Part shown: positions 1 to 12,303 of the stretch, one piece after another
Numbering within the stretch: the stretch's first letter is position 1
How the letters are laid out: every line of letters begins with the position of its first letter
Source of the DNA: Gymnorhina tibicen
Taxonomy: Eukaryota; Chordata; Aves; Passeriformes; Artamidae
Length of the DNA stretch: 64,000 bases
Direction: 5' to 3'
NCBI GenBank assembly: GCA_013399875.1
Contig: VXAZ01006396.1
Coordinates: 317,076 to 381,075 of the forward strand
The notes under the pieces: generated by a model
The model's database searches: none
What the model was told of the DNA's origin: nothing
What the model saw: only the letters and a program-made list of their open reading frames with translations
Made by a program: the position numbers and the translations under genes

Positions 1-1904
1 GGACTGGGAAAAACAATGTATTTTGTGGAGTTACCACCCCAGCTAAAGTTGTGTATCATATGTCAAAAATCTAGGAGACCTTGCAGATCTCCATGGAGGC
101 AGCTTTGTTTCTTACAGTACACCCAAGGAACCTGTGCTGGTCTGATATCAAGCCATGGCTGTAGCCTCTGCACCACCAGCAGCGCTCAGAAGATTCAGAC
201 TTTTCAATTAATACAGATATTTACAATCAAATAAAACAAAGCACGCTTTAAAAGAAACTCTTATTTTAATTGGGCTAACAGGGTACTTACTTCCTATCAC
301 ATGCTTGCACACAGGTGGCTCTCTTACTGCTACCTGTGGTATGTCCTGTTACCACTCTGTGATGGGGAAACCATGAGCTGTAGTATCCTCACGCTGCCAA
401 ATGAGCTGTGCCTTTGGAGTAACCCCTCAGAAGGAGAAAGGCTGTGCCAGTCAGTAGCATGATGACACCACTGGAGGTGAAGTCTTTTTGCTCCATTTAA
501 AAAGACCCAGTGACAGTCCTTTGAATGAAAAGATTTCAGAGGATACAAAAAGTTCTCAAATCAATGTTCTTCAAAATTTAGCTTTCATTTCAAAAAGTCC
601 TTTTTTTGGTATCTTTCTTTGTAAGTGTCCAGTTTATATGATTTCTCTCTTTTGAGCTGTTCTGCCTATATTGGTGCATTGTTTTCATGTTCTTAGAAGG
701 AATTAATAAAATGGTTGAAATGCTGGTTCCATCTTTGCACCACCTTTCCTCTGAGTCTCTGTAGTGTTTGCTGTTTTGGAGAGCACCATAGCACTGGGAA
801 AGCTCCCTGGGGAGTGTGCTCATGCACGTGTGAACATTTCACAAAGTGTGAAATTTGTATGTGAAATTGAATAAGTCAGTGTGCAGCCCAGATATCACAG
901 AATGGGTGGTGTCAAAGCTTTGAGATCAGCCTGGGTGATGATTTCCGTCCTTGTGTGAAACAAAGAGCTCTTCAGATAGCCCCATAGCATGTAAGGCTTA
1001 TAGATGGATAGATTGAAAGGAATAGGTAATAACCATAAAACAGTATTATGAAAATATAAACCATAATTAGTGATAATGGCTTACTCAATTAAATACATTA
1101 AAGGATGGATGCAGAGTTTTGATGCATGGATGCTTTTGTCCAAGAGCATATGTGTGTTTATACACTGATCTAACAGTGATGTATAACTGACATTAAATAT
1201 GCATCAAAGGATGAATACTCTGCCCTAATGTTAAATAGGTCTCTTTAGTGCTGTCTAGTTGTACAAATATATGGAAGAAGATAGTCCCTGCCCTCAAATT
1301 TCCTATTTAAAAAGAAAAGCACAGGTAACTGTACATGTGTTTCAGGTAGCTCAAGGTTTTAAGTGGAGAAGGCCAGGTTAAGTCATACCCATGGATGCTC
1401 TGCTTTTCTGGCTGAAGGACCTGATTGCCAGCAGGATATCTCCACTCCTTATTAATCTAGGAAACCAAGTCTTGCAATTAAAATTCAGGTTCCCTGTTCT
1501 GATTTCAGTGTCAGCGGCTTGGGGGGCTGTGTGGAAGTAGTGCTCCTCTTCCTCTTTCTGCTGTCTTCTTCAACAGAATTTCTGTTCCTCTGCTTTCCAG
1601 TGACGAAAGAAACCTCACTTCCTCCAAGCTTTGGGTATGTTATTAAATAATCTGAGTCTTCTTAGTGGTTAGATGATTAAAAGAGGATTAGATTAGGGTT
1701 AGTACCAGGGAGGGGGAAGTACTGAAACCCCTCTAAGTTACAAGTTTGTCCTAATAAGTGCCAATTCCATCATGTTCCCCACTGATGTTGGGGACTTGTT
1801 CTGGCCAATGAGCACCTGTAGCATATCAGTGTAGAGGCCCAGCCCTGCTGGCCCTGTACTGATGACCTTCCTGTCACACACTGAGTAGAGGGTCTTATCA
1901 ATAT
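1..1904. other. Unassigned AT-rich sequence
   Basis: I see no gene, RNA or repeat that I can name. The reading frames in it are short (under 80 codons) and overlap on both strands, as expected by chance. The bases at 1905-1909 that follow are the left target duplication of the next element. Confidence 0.6.
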
Positions 1905-1909
1905 GAAAA
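1905..1909. repeat. Left target-site duplication of the LTR at 1910-2821
   Basis: GAAAA directly precedes the TG end of the LTR and is repeated exactly at 2822-2826, directly after the CA end. The right copy lies in an A-rich run, which slightly weakens the match. Confidence 0.75.
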
Positions 1910-2093
1910 TGTCGTGGTTTAATGCTGGCCCAATGCCAGGCACCCACGAGAGCCGCTTGCTCACCTTCCCCTACCACATCTGGGCAGAGGAGAGAAAAGG
2001 AAAAAAAAAATTAATGAAGGCTTCATGAGTGAGATAAGGACTGGGAGAAACACTTCAAGGGCGAAACAGGCTCAACTTAAGTTGTGAAGTGAA

Positions 2094-2099
2094 TTTATT
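2094..2099 (-). promoter_or_regulatory. LTR polyadenylation signal AATAAA (minus strand)
   Basis: TTTATT on the plus strand is AATAAA on the minus strand. It lies about 530 bp downstream of the TATA-like box of the same LTR, as expected for the R/U5 boundary. Retained function is not shown. Confidence 0.5.
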
Positions 2100-2412
2100 A
2101 CTAACAGAATCAGAGGAGGATAATGAGAAGTAAAACAAGCCCTTAGAACCCCCTTCCACCCCCCAGCCCCTCCTTCCTTCCCACCGACAGTGCAGGGAGG
2201 CAGGGCATGGGGGTTTGGTCAGTTCATCACTGAGATTTCCATCTGCTGCCCCAGGAGAAGAGTCCTCCCCTGTGAGGCCATGGGGTCCCTCCCACGGGAG
2301 ACAGTTCTCTGGGAACGTCCCAGCGTGGGTCCACTCTCAGGAGCAGCAGCCAAACTGCACCTGCTGCAGCGTGAGTCCCTCCCACGGGCACACAGCCCTC
2401 CCAAAACTGCTG

Positions 2413-2496
2413 NNNNNNNNNNNNNNNNNNNNNNNNNNNNNNNNNNNNNNNNNNNNNNNNNNNNNNNNNNNNNNNNNNNNNNNNNNNNNNNNNNNN
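2413..2496. other. Assembly gap (84 N)
   Basis: An 84-base run of N sits inside the GC-rich tandem-repeat core of the LTR. Any open frame crossing it is meaningless. Confidence 0.99.
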
Positions 2497-2630
2497 GCAC
2501 CTGGAGCACCTCCTCCCCCTCCTTCTCCACTGACCTTGGTGTCACCAGGTTGTTTTCCCTCACATGTTTTCACCTCTTCCTCTGCTCTGACTAGAATCCC
2601 AAAATCTTGTGACTTTGTTTTGATTTTCTT

Positions 2631-2640
2631 CTTAAATATG
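2631..2640 (-). promoter_or_regulatory. TATA-like box of the LTR (minus strand)
   Basis: CATATTTAAG read on the minus strand lies roughly 180 bp inside the LTR from its 5' (minus-strand) end, a plausible U3 promoter position. Activity is not implied. Confidence 0.45.
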
Positions 2641-2826
2641 TCATCACAGAGGCGTTACCAGCCTCTCTCATTGGCCCAGTTCTGGCCAGCAGCATGTCCA
2701 TCTTCAGAGCCATCAGCCACTGGCTCTTCTGGACATGGTGGGAAGCTCCCAGCAGCTTCTCACAGGAAACATCTTTGTGGCCCCCCTGCTGCCTAAAACC
2801 AGGCTGTGCCAAACCAATACAGAAAA

Positions 2827-5800
2827 AAATAACTTGAGTTTATTTGCTTTCTCTCCCATACTGTGTTATTCCTATTGCTTTGGAAAAAAATTCATGCTTG
2901 ACAATAAGAATTTGCCTTCTTAATTTAAAGGTTTGTTTAATTCAGGAGCAAAACAAGCTTTGCCTAACTCTTGGATCCACCAGAACTTCTGGGGTTTTTA
3001 ATTTTTTTTTATTCTGAGGTAAACCTTACCCCAGCAGCTGAAGTACTGATCCTTTATTCCTCAAATTTGGGCTTTCCAAATTCAGACTGAGGAGAGTCAT
3101 GTTCCAGACCATTTCTCTTTCTTAAAAATGGACCAGCCACAGCAGTTTCCGTTCATAATATTCTTCCCTCTGTGTCCTCCCCCCACCGCCAGCATCTCCT
3201 GCCTTAAACATTCCAGTTGATATTTTCTCTGCCTGGTCTCAGGGCTACAGTGATATTAAAAAAGAAAAGTCTAAGTAAAATGAATTGTTCCTTATTAAGG
3301 TAGACTACATGGGGAGAGAAAAAAATTATGCCTTTTCCTTGGAATTTTAGCATAAGCACACAGTAAGTCAAAATGGCAGGGTCCATAAATGTCAGAGAGA
3401 ATTTTATGGGCAGAAAGAGTTAAACATAAAGATATTCAGGTACTATTGTCCTGCAGTGTATGAGCCCAGGGTCATTTTAAACACATGGGTAGTCGACCAT
3501 ATCTGTAGGATCATGAACTGGTCTCTCAGTGACTTAATTCAAACTTTGAATAGATGGGGTACACTCCATGTAAAGAGAGCTTTTAGATGTCTTCCTTCTT
3601 GAATACTTGGTATTTAAATCTGATGCTTTTGAAATCAAAAGAAAGATTTCCATCAAGCTAAATGGGTTCAAAAGTGGGTCTTAACATGAGATTACTTTTT
3701 TCATTAAGGACATTACGTTGCATCATTCAACTCAATGTTTTTTTTCCATTGACTTCATTAGATGCAAAATTGGCCCCTTAAAGCATATGCCTTGATAAGG
3801 CATTTTGTCTTATGTGACTGCAGTAAAAAAGGAGAAAAAAACCCAGATTCATACCATCCTTATGCTTGCTGTTCCTTATTTCTGTGACATGTTTCCTCTG
3901 ATATTTCTGCATTTTGAATCATAAGGGCTCTATTCTCACTGGGCTCTTGTCCCATGTTAATCTGATATTCATATAATTTTTCTAGAAAAGAGACTGTGAA
4001 TGATCTCTCCCTTCTAATTTATTCAAGACTAAAATTCTGCTACTGGCAAACTTGCCTCCATGGTTCCCCTGTCTGTACAGTATAACCAGATGTTTTGTAG
4101 TTTGGGTCCCTCTGCACATCATTGAACAGACACTACAAGCACCTCTTTCCTGTAGATTTCTCCAAGAAGCCTCACAATGGAAAACATGAGGAATGTGTGA
4201 AAACAGGTCATAAACTAAGCTAAAATGAAATTTAAAAATACAGGAAGTACTTCTTAAAAAGCAGAAGAAAAATTACAGATTTTTGTAGAGCAGATTGGAC
4301 TGTCATCTGGGCACTACATACATAATGGTATGGTTGAAAAGCCTTGTAAATAGTGGTATATTCATTTAAACCAACTTCTAAATGAAGACCTAAAATTATG
4401 TGAATAATGTGGAATTGGCTTTGAATCCGTAGTGCTTCTATAGCACCTATTAGCAACATACTTGTATGCCTCTCAGAATTGAAGGCATATTCCCAGCACC
4501 ACTGTCAGGGAGGGAAATGACTTCTGAAAAAGAAAACTGGGGTATAAAATCTATGAAGATTTAAAATGCAAAACTTTGCATTGGATTTCAGTGCTTCGAT
4601 AGTCCATGCTTAAATATTTTAAGCCTTCTGATATTTTGGGTTTGTTGTTCTGTCTAGTGTCTCAGATGCATTTGTAGTAGAGGCATAGTCCATTTTGGTC
4701 GTGCTCTGGCTGGGCCAGCCTTTCCTCCATGGAGTTTTTCAAAGCTTATTTCCATTCAAAGTGAAGTAAAAGATGGTTTGTAGGAATGATCGTTGGTATT
4801 TTTGACAGAGGGACTTCAGGGATTAAAGGGGTCCTCTGATGTCTCCTAGATAAATGAGAACCATGAGGTGAGAGACAACGTGCAGTCAAGGGTAGTAGGA
4901 GACTATGATTCTTTCACCTAATAAATAAAGAAAAGAAAAAAAAAGAGAGAGAAAAAGAAAAAAAAAAGCTAGGCCTTTGGTACTTGGGAATACAGCCTGA
5001 ATTTTCCTCAACGTTTGAGACAGTTTCAGTGGGAGGCTCTGAATTGGATCCATCTCTGCTTAAAATGAAGAACAGGAACTGACCATCAATTTCTATACAT
5101 CCTCTGAGCATAGAATTAATGATTCGATTAAAATGAGACATCCCCAAGAAATTCTATAGTAATTGAACTACTTCATAAATTAAGACAAGCAAGCACAGTT
5201 GTATAAACACTGGAATCACTGACCCAGTTATTTGGAATAAAGTTTTTTCCATTATAGCCTTCAATCTCAAATGGGTGAAGTCAGAAATTTATGAATATCC
5301 CAGGAAATAGTTTTTGAAGCACTGGATGAATATTTTCAGATGATGGTGTGACATAGAGGGGTACTGTGTTCTCTGGTGCTCTAACCTGGTTTGAATGGTC
5401 TGCATCAATCCTTACATTTAATGACAGAAAACTCAGCTTAACCTTGCTGTAAAGTAAGTATTTATACACATCAATGAGAGAAATAAAACACCTTATTGAT
5501 TTTACATCTGCTTTCACTGTGGTAATTAAAATGTACTTTTGCAGCTTGCAGAATAGTAGTCTGTTTGTATTAGATCAAAGAAAAGCTCTTCCACAGACCT
5601 TATTTTGTATTCCTGTTGTCCCTTGAAAATTCTTAAATAAATGCAGAAGGATGAGCCCAGTCTTCAAAACATACCATGCTTCAGCAAAAAGACACCTTTT
5701 GGACAAAGGAGCTAATTGTTTGCAGTGCTGTATTCTAATAACTTCCAGGTCAATTTCAGTGTTGAATGCCCCCAAAATCCAGCAGTGAGTATAGTTAATG

Positions 5801-7179
5801 GCTTTGCCTGGCTATATGCTTTGTCAGGAGATTTCTGAGGAAACCCTTCTGCTGTAATTGTTCACAAGAGGGTCATCACTGCAGAAAAGCAAAGCCCTTA
5901 AGAAGGGCACTGTAGACCTTCTAGTCCTACTGGATTTGGCCTTAGATCATCCCTTTTAGCTGTATGCTACTACTTGGCTGCTTTGGGAAGGCTCTACTGG
6001 CTTTCTGGATGTATGAGACACATCTCTTCTGGAGCCTGGTGCATTTGCAATTGTTTCTGTTGGTGGATCTGGATGTGGCCGTGGACCCGACATTAATGTG
6101 GGGACATCAGTAAGTACAGCCACTCAAACACCTGCGGGGTTTCTTGTTTGGAAGAAAATGAGTTTTAAGTCCATCCTTGACAATTAATATTGAAGAATCC
6201 TCTGGAGCTGTCCTTTGACAAAATTTCTACCCTAAAAATTCTTCACCTTTGGTCCTGATGAACAAGATGGTTTCCTTGGCAAACCTCAGTTTTGGAGGGT
6301 AGATTGCCTCACCTTGCACCCATAGCTGTTGAATATTTTGACTGAGTAATTTCAGTAATATTGGAATAGTCTTCACCAGCATCTTGGTTTTTGCATATGT
6401 GTGTAAAGTCAAGCTTTTGGCAGCACAAAAAAATTTTGAAAATCACATCTGTTTCCTATTTTTTTTTTTTTTTTACTTTTCTCAGGTTCTCTAGACCTGA
6501 ATGGCCACATGTTGTGTGTAATTTTCATCCATGGGATTGCTATTATTCTCTCATCTGTATCTCCAGTGGTATGTCATGATCAGACAAGCCTCCTCACGTA
6601 GTTCATGTGCAGGTCAGGCCTGTGGTTTATCCTGTGTCACACCAATGTTCATTTATGTGCTTCAGCAGCCTCACAGTTTAAACACAGATTTAACTGAGCT
6701 CGAAGACATACCTGACATTAAGTCAAGCCTAACAGAAGATTTTCAGTTTGATTCTCAAGACCCAAAATTTGGGAAAATTGAGGTTTGTAGGAAGTAGATT
6801 TCTATCGGCACCTTTCCACTTCTTCCACTCCCCGTAGAGGGATAGATAGAGATCTATTAGCCAGTTTAACCAGTGATTAATTTAGCTCCCTCTGTACATT
6901 TTATCCTTCTTATGTCTGATTAGTTCAAGGCTTGAGATTTGAAATAAGGCCAAGATTTTATATCTGGAGCCCTCTTAATTACTTCCTCTCACTTCTTTTT
7001 TTATAATGTGGTAAAAATCTGATTATATATATGTCTACTTGGTAACTCACTGTAGAGATATTTAAGCTAGGTCTAAGGAATCTAGTTTGGTAGCAGAAGC
7101 AGTCTGGCCATAGCTACATAAGATAATTTATATAAACATACACTTACTACACAAAAGTGTGAGCAATTCAGAACATGTC
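2827..7179. other. Unassigned AT-rich sequence with A/T tracts
   Basis: No gene or named repeat was recognised. There is a purine (A/G) low-complexity tract at about 4919-4968 and a T run at about 6459-6474. A frame at 6531-6797 ends in a hydrophilic stretch but has no domain I know and no convincing splice context. Confidence 0.5.
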
Positions 7180-7237
7180 ATATATATATATATATGTGAG
7201 AGAGAGAGAGAGAGAGTGTGTGTGTGTGTGTGTGTGT
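7180..7237. repeat. Compound microsatellite (AT)n(GA)n(GT)n
   Basis: Three dinucleotide tracts abut: AT at about 7180-7195, GA at about 7197-7216 and GT at about 7216-7237. A near-palindromic TGTGTATATATACATACACA follows at about 7270-7289. Confidence 0.95.
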
Positions 7238-9887
7238 AAATAGTCATATATGTGCAAGGACTGCATGATGTGTGTATATATACATACACATCTAGTGTAT
7301 GTATAAATTGCTAGTACAATTTAGCAAGTAACACATTTCAAAAGGAGAGAGAGGAGAAACAGAAACACAATTGTGATTAATCATGCTCATTATCAACTCA
7401 GACTTATGACCTGTGTGAATTTTAGGGCATTTTTTTTTTTGAAGTGTGTGTGTGGTGGTGGATGGGAGGAGGGGTGCATATGTGTGGAATGAGAGATGAA
7501 AAATACACTCCTTTCTCTGCCAATAAAATGACCCTTCCACCCTCTCACTTTGCAGCTTTCCCTCCAAAAGTTAGGTGGATGTCTAAGGCTGGCTAAAGTC
7601 TTATTATTAAGTTAACTCTAGGTGGTTTCCATTAGCCTTACAGTACATGCCACTGAGCAGACATACAGTAACTGAATTGTTTCAACTTATCCAAATAACA
7701 TTGAAATAGACTTAATTGTTGAACTGCAGGAAAGACCATGTGTCTCCAGAGACTATTAGTGTCATTTAAAAGGCTAAATGTATCATAAAACCTGTCTTTA
7801 ACAGAATAAAATTGTACAGACCAACACAATTTTAGCTAATGTTTTCCACATTTCTTGTAAAAAAAGTCATTGGCTGTAAAGGAAAGTTCATAACATTTCT
7901 AGGAGTTATTTCAGTGCAGCACTTCCCAACTAGTTTTAACCTAGTATCCTTTTTACTACTGCATAGCAATTTACTTTGAAAGTAGTCACAGCAAAACCTA
8001 CAGGACTTACTTACAGAACATATTTCTATTTATCATGAGTAAAGAGAGGCTTTGGCACAGCAGAAGATTCAAGAAGCCTCTGATTTCAATAGATAAGCAT
8101 TTTTCTCTCAGTCTTCCTAAACATTTAAACTGAGCTTTAATTAGAGAAGGATATGGTAATATTTCAGAGGAAAAGCAAAAGTGAAGGAATCCTTGCTGAT
8201 ACAGGTTGTCAGTGAGATTTCCCCAGCCATCAATGTTTTGGTATTTTGTGATTTTTATTCTGGGATTTACCTCCTTGTTTTCATTCCAGTGTTACATATT
8301 TTCTTTCATTGAGTCTGTTAAGAAAATTTTTTGGATAGGGAAAATGATAAAGGTAGCTGAAAACAAACAAAATAGGAAAGCAGAAGAGCAGGGGGGAAGT
8401 AGAGAGCCCAAGGAAGAGTGAATTAAAAATAGAAAATTGCTTTTATGCTGTCTAAGAGTCAAAGGATATTTCTTTGTTCCAAAGAAGTTCAAAATATTAA
8501 AGGGAAAAGATCTAGAAGGAGGACAAATAGTGGATCAGCCCTCAACAGAAGGAGCAAATCTTTCTGTTTATCTATCTCAACCTTTCACTGGAGTTTTATA
8601 TCAACTCACAAGGAAGCTGTTTCAATTAACTTCTGCTAACATTATTGTTCTTTCACAAGTTTTGTTTCTATGGAAATGAATGATGCAATTGACTCTTTCC
8701 ATCACAATCACTTACTTTTTAACCTGTAGAGATTTTTTTTTCCCAGTTAGTCCTCTCCAATCTAGGGGACAAAAGATATTGTCTCATTTTTTTTCTGGAA
8801 AACCTCAGAATCATGATGTAATTACCTATGTAGGAACACTACTGCCTTTCCTGAAAAAGTTAAGAATTTCTTGAAACGGCAGTTACTGTCAAGCTTTTCC
8901 CATTAGAGCTATGTGTGAATGGAAACAACTGTAATTTCTTCATTGCTTGCTATTAAAATGAACTTGAATCATGTAACTCTTTTGAAAAGGAGACATTATG
9001 ATGACAAAAAATATTGGTTAAGTCTAGCCAGGGTTTGATTTATTTGGTTTTAGTCCTGCGATAAGGAGAGGGTATGTGCTAATGAAGCAGTTCCCGTTTA
9101 CAGGGAAATTCATCCAGTAACAAGTCATAGAGCCACTAATTCTTTTTCATTCCCATTTTGGGAATTTACGTAGTGTCTGGTCTCCTGGCGCTGACCCTCA
9201 GTGTGGCCCTGAATTCACCTGTAATGAAGGAAATCCCCAGTTGCACAAACCTACAGCATCTTTACCTTGGAGTAAAAAGTCTCTTACTATTTCCAGGCTA
9301 TCGACTGGACACCGTTGCACAAATCAGCCAACAGAGATGTTGTATTCAGAACTGTGCAAATAAACGTAATGGGGAGAGCTCCCCACACCTCTGATGCAGC
9401 AGAGGCAATAGAATGACATTGCTAATTTGAAATTTTAAAAAAGGATAATTTCACCAATATGGTGCTAGACACAAACTAAATGTCTGATACTGTGTCCATG
9501 CAGAATTTTTACTTCTGACCTGTAAACTTGTTCAATCTCTGCTTTGTCACTTTGCCTTTCAGGCCTGAATGAATTTTATTACAATATCCACAAACTTTGC
9601 CAAAAAACAGATTGTAAGAATATGGTTTTTTGAAATGTGAATTGATTTTAAGGCAGTCACCTATGAAGCAGGGATGTGCATCTCTTAGAGGATAATGATT
9701 AAAGTCCTAAGGTAGTGCAACATTGAAATATATTGAAATGATGATATAACAAATGAAAAAATACTGTTAATAAATGCATTTATTTGGTGTATATATATAT
9801 GGATTTATTGAGTATATATGAGACTCTAAATGCATTTTAATTCTATGAATAAAGTAAAACTCACAGAGGACATTATACATTATTTTT
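7238..9887. other. Unassigned AT-rich sequence
   Basis: No gene or repeat was recognised. Short overlapping frames on both strands (under 81 codons) look like chance. A short (AT)n run lies at about 9789-9800. Confidence 0.5.
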
Positions 9888-9894
9888 TTATTTA

Positions 9895-9998
9895 GCAGCT
9901 GAAAAAGAAGACGTTTATAGGATTTGCCCAAGCTCATATGGGAAGAAACAGTAAAGCAAAGAATAGAAACAATCTACTTAGACTCTCATTCCTACATT
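9895..9998 (-). mobile_element. Possible MIR-like SINE relic
   Basis: The stretch TTTATAGGATTTGCCCAAGC, followed by CATATGGGAAG and a purine-rich part ending near CTCTCATTCC, resembles the reverse complement of the conserved core of MIR-type SINEs (TTGCCCAAGGTCACAC and its neighbourhood). Many differences and small gaps are present, so this is a weak match made from memory. Confidence 0.4.
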
Positions 9999-12078
9999 CT
10001 TCATAGATGACCTGAATTAGGACTTATTTTAGTATAGTCATGACAAATGTAATGTGCAAAACTAATGAAATTTAAATTAAAAAAGGAGTGACTTAACAGT
10101 CCCCTGACCTTTCATGTCTAAATGAAGTCTCATTCTAATATAAAGTGATAATTGTCCAGTGTTGGTCTTGTCACTTCATTCCTGATGGGAGCAAAAAGAT
10201 GCAGCTAAACCTACTAATTTCTAGATTCTGCAAAATAGGGTAGATAAGGTACAGTAAGCACTGTTAAGAAGTAAGGTACTGGTAGAAGGAGCTAAAAAAA
10301 TGCTGTTGGCAGGCTGTAAAACCACCTTCCCACCATGCCCATTATGCAGTGTTCACTTGTATGAGGGGTCTTGTTTAACCTGTTGAGACCACTCAGCCTA
10401 AGTCCCAAAACCTTGTGGGATCAGGCCTTACCAAGGTTAAATATTTCTGCATTCTTCACTGGGCATACAAACTCTCTGATAATTACTGGAAGAAAATCAA
10501 ATAGCAGATTTCTACATTTTCAGCACATGTCTTGAGCTGATTAGCACAGGACCTAATTTGCTCTAATCAGCCCAAGGTGGATAGAATGTGAAACAGATGA
10601 CCTTACTCTTTAAGAACAGGTAATTCTGTTTATTTGTGGTGAATAATGACATTTTCCTACTGATGGGTATTCACCTTGCACCTTAAATTTCATCAGGTCA
10701 ATGCTGAGAGTAACTGGTGCAGCAAGTTTGAATTCCCTTGTACAGCATATTAGGTAACTTTTCTGTCACTGCCAATTTAAACCAGACGCATATATGAAAA
10801 ACAAAACGTGGGTTCATGGTAAATATAGCAACTTTTAATATCCCCAGCTGGAGCGAAAGTTTCCACTGGTATAGCAGAAGAAAGCACGTAAGGGTCTGTA
10901 AAATATCTTCAAAAAGAGAATTTTGGAGAGGAGAAAACCTTTCCTTTCCCTGTACTTAGAATTATTAAAATGACACACCTGAAAAACAAAACCTGTGAGT
11001 AAAGGGCTTAGTTGAACCAATGTGTGATAAAAATCAGATCACTTCAAGGTTGAAAATGTGTCTGAAAGCAAATTATTAGGGGCTGAGATCTGATTTGGTC
11101 ATTGTCTACATAGGTAATTCATTCTTTACTTCTGAAGCATCTTAAACCAGCAAAAAATGGTGACTTCAGTACAAGGGTCATTAACTAAAGTAAAATTTGA
11201 GTCAGGCGTTTAAAATGTGGCCATCTGAGAGTACTGGCTAGTGCTCAAAACCAGATTCCTGAGCATCCCATAATGATCTATGAATATATAAAGTAACAGC
11301 ATTCAAGTTCTGAGAAGGAGCATCTCCTCTTCACCCTTTCGCTTCCGAAGGCTGGAAGCCAGGGTGATGGAAGCATGCTATTACATTATCACCTACACCA
11401 CCCCGAAACACACACATACCTGCACACACACTGGTTTGTGTCCGTTGTAACCCCTAAGTCTTAGCCTCTGTTCCAGCACTTTTTTGGATTCTGGCTGTTT
11501 GCAGTCTGCTGGGCTCTTTCGTTGGGAAGGAGGTAGGGATGTTGGGATAAGGACATCAAAGCCAGAATTAGAGAGGCAGCCCTGGTGAGACCTTCAAAGA
11601 AAGAGAACTACTCAGCTGTAAAGGATAGATATGAATCTGTAAGCCTTGATTCCAGGACCAGCAAGAGCTTAAGGTCACTTGCTTAAAGGCACAGTCATAG
11701 AGGCACAGCCTCAAAGTGGTAAAAATCAGGTAAGGCTCCACATTTTCTTCAGGGAAGAAAGTCATGTGTTTACTTTTGCTTAGGTAAAGTTGAGCAGCTG
11801 TAAGTGTAGGGAAGAGATTTACTTTCTCCCTGACATATTTGCAAGAGGAAAAATGAAGTGACTTTTCTCCTTTCAGATAAATAGTGCAATGAATTCTTAT
11901 TATCAAAGGTGATCTGTTTGTGTAACTCAGGGGGAAGATGCCACATTATTTTTTGTTTAATGGGAGTAACCACTTTCTGGTACTTGGAGCTCAGCACTGC
12001 TAGCTGGTGCTCTCCTCAGAGGGTTTCCAGTAATGTTTTTGCAAAACTCTTTTCTCAAGATTGAGCTGCAATTAGCAT
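9999..12078. other. Unassigned AT-rich sequence
   Basis: No gene or repeat was recognised. A CA-rich patch lies near 11400-11435. A 112-codon frame on the minus strand at 11568-11906 has no recognisable domain. Confidence 0.5.
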
Positions 12079-12213
12079 GGGCTTCAGTCAGTTCTGTGGA
12101 GATGTCACTCCACATAATGCTACGGGCTTCATGCTGCAACATGAAGATGTCACTTTAGATAGCACTGTGGGCTTGAAGTGGCAATCCGGAGATGTCACTT
12201 CTCTGTTATGAAC
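12079..12213. repeat. Tandem repeat, three copies of a 45-bp unit
   Basis: GGGCTTC/GGGCTTG starts at 12079, 12124 and 12169, and GATGTCACT starts at 12101, 12146 and 12191. Both anchors are spaced by exactly 45 bp, while the sequence between them has drifted. On the minus strand the period equals 15 codons: an S-D-I triplet recurs in the same frame, but with at least one stop in that frame, so it is not open throughout. I do not recognise the unit. Confidence 0.8.
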
Positions 12214-12303
12214 TGCTGCAGGAGAATCTGTCCTTTTTGATGGAGCTGGCCTCATACTTCACGAATACCCTCTTGATGTCCCTCTCAGTGGGCTTGACAT
12301 CAC
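12208..12303 (-). other. Exon-like reading frame, possible terminal exon or exon relic
   Basis: On the minus strand a pyrimidine-biased stretch ends in TGTTACAG (12304-12311), which looks like a splice acceptor. The frame that follows reads DVKPTERDIK, then RVFVKYEASS and IKKDRFSCSSS, and ends at a TAA (12207-12209 region). The composition is rich in K, R, D, E and S, with alternating charge that resembles real coding sequence more than most frames here. I do not recognise the protein. Only about 31 codons are involved, no upstream exon was found, and the 45-bp tandem repeat would lie directly downstream in the 3' untranslated part. It could be a terminal exon, a relic of a processed copy, or chance. 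Confidence 0.2.

Larger units (their letters stand above)
1910..2821 (-). mobile_element. Solo LTR of an avian endogenous retrovirus, minus strand
   Basis: The element begins TGTCGTGGTTTAA on the plus strand and ends AAACCAATACA, so read on the minus strand it runs TGTATTGGTTT...CCACGACA with the usual TG...CA ends. It is flanked by a perfect 5-bp direct repeat, GAAAA, at 1905-1909 and 2822-2826. On the minus strand a TATA-like CATATTTAAG (2631-2640) precedes an AATAAA (2094-2099), the correct order for an LTR promoter and polyadenylation site. The core (about 2200-2500) contains degenerate tandem units rich in CCCACGGG and CAGCGTGGGTCC, and an 84-base N run interrupts it. I recognise the two ends and the core from LTRs dispersed in bird genomes; a 5-bp duplication suits the ERVL/class III group, but the class is inferred. 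No retroviral coding region flanks it, so it is a solo LTR left by recombination. The apparent frames of up to 193 codons across it run through the Ns and are not genes. Confidence 0.88.

Noticed and set aside
889..930. ATCACAGAATGG resembling a CR1 tail
   Set aside because: The following bases do not continue into CR1 sequence.
2190..2796. Frames up to 193 codons on both strands
   Set aside because: They cross the 84-base N run and lie inside a retroviral LTR.
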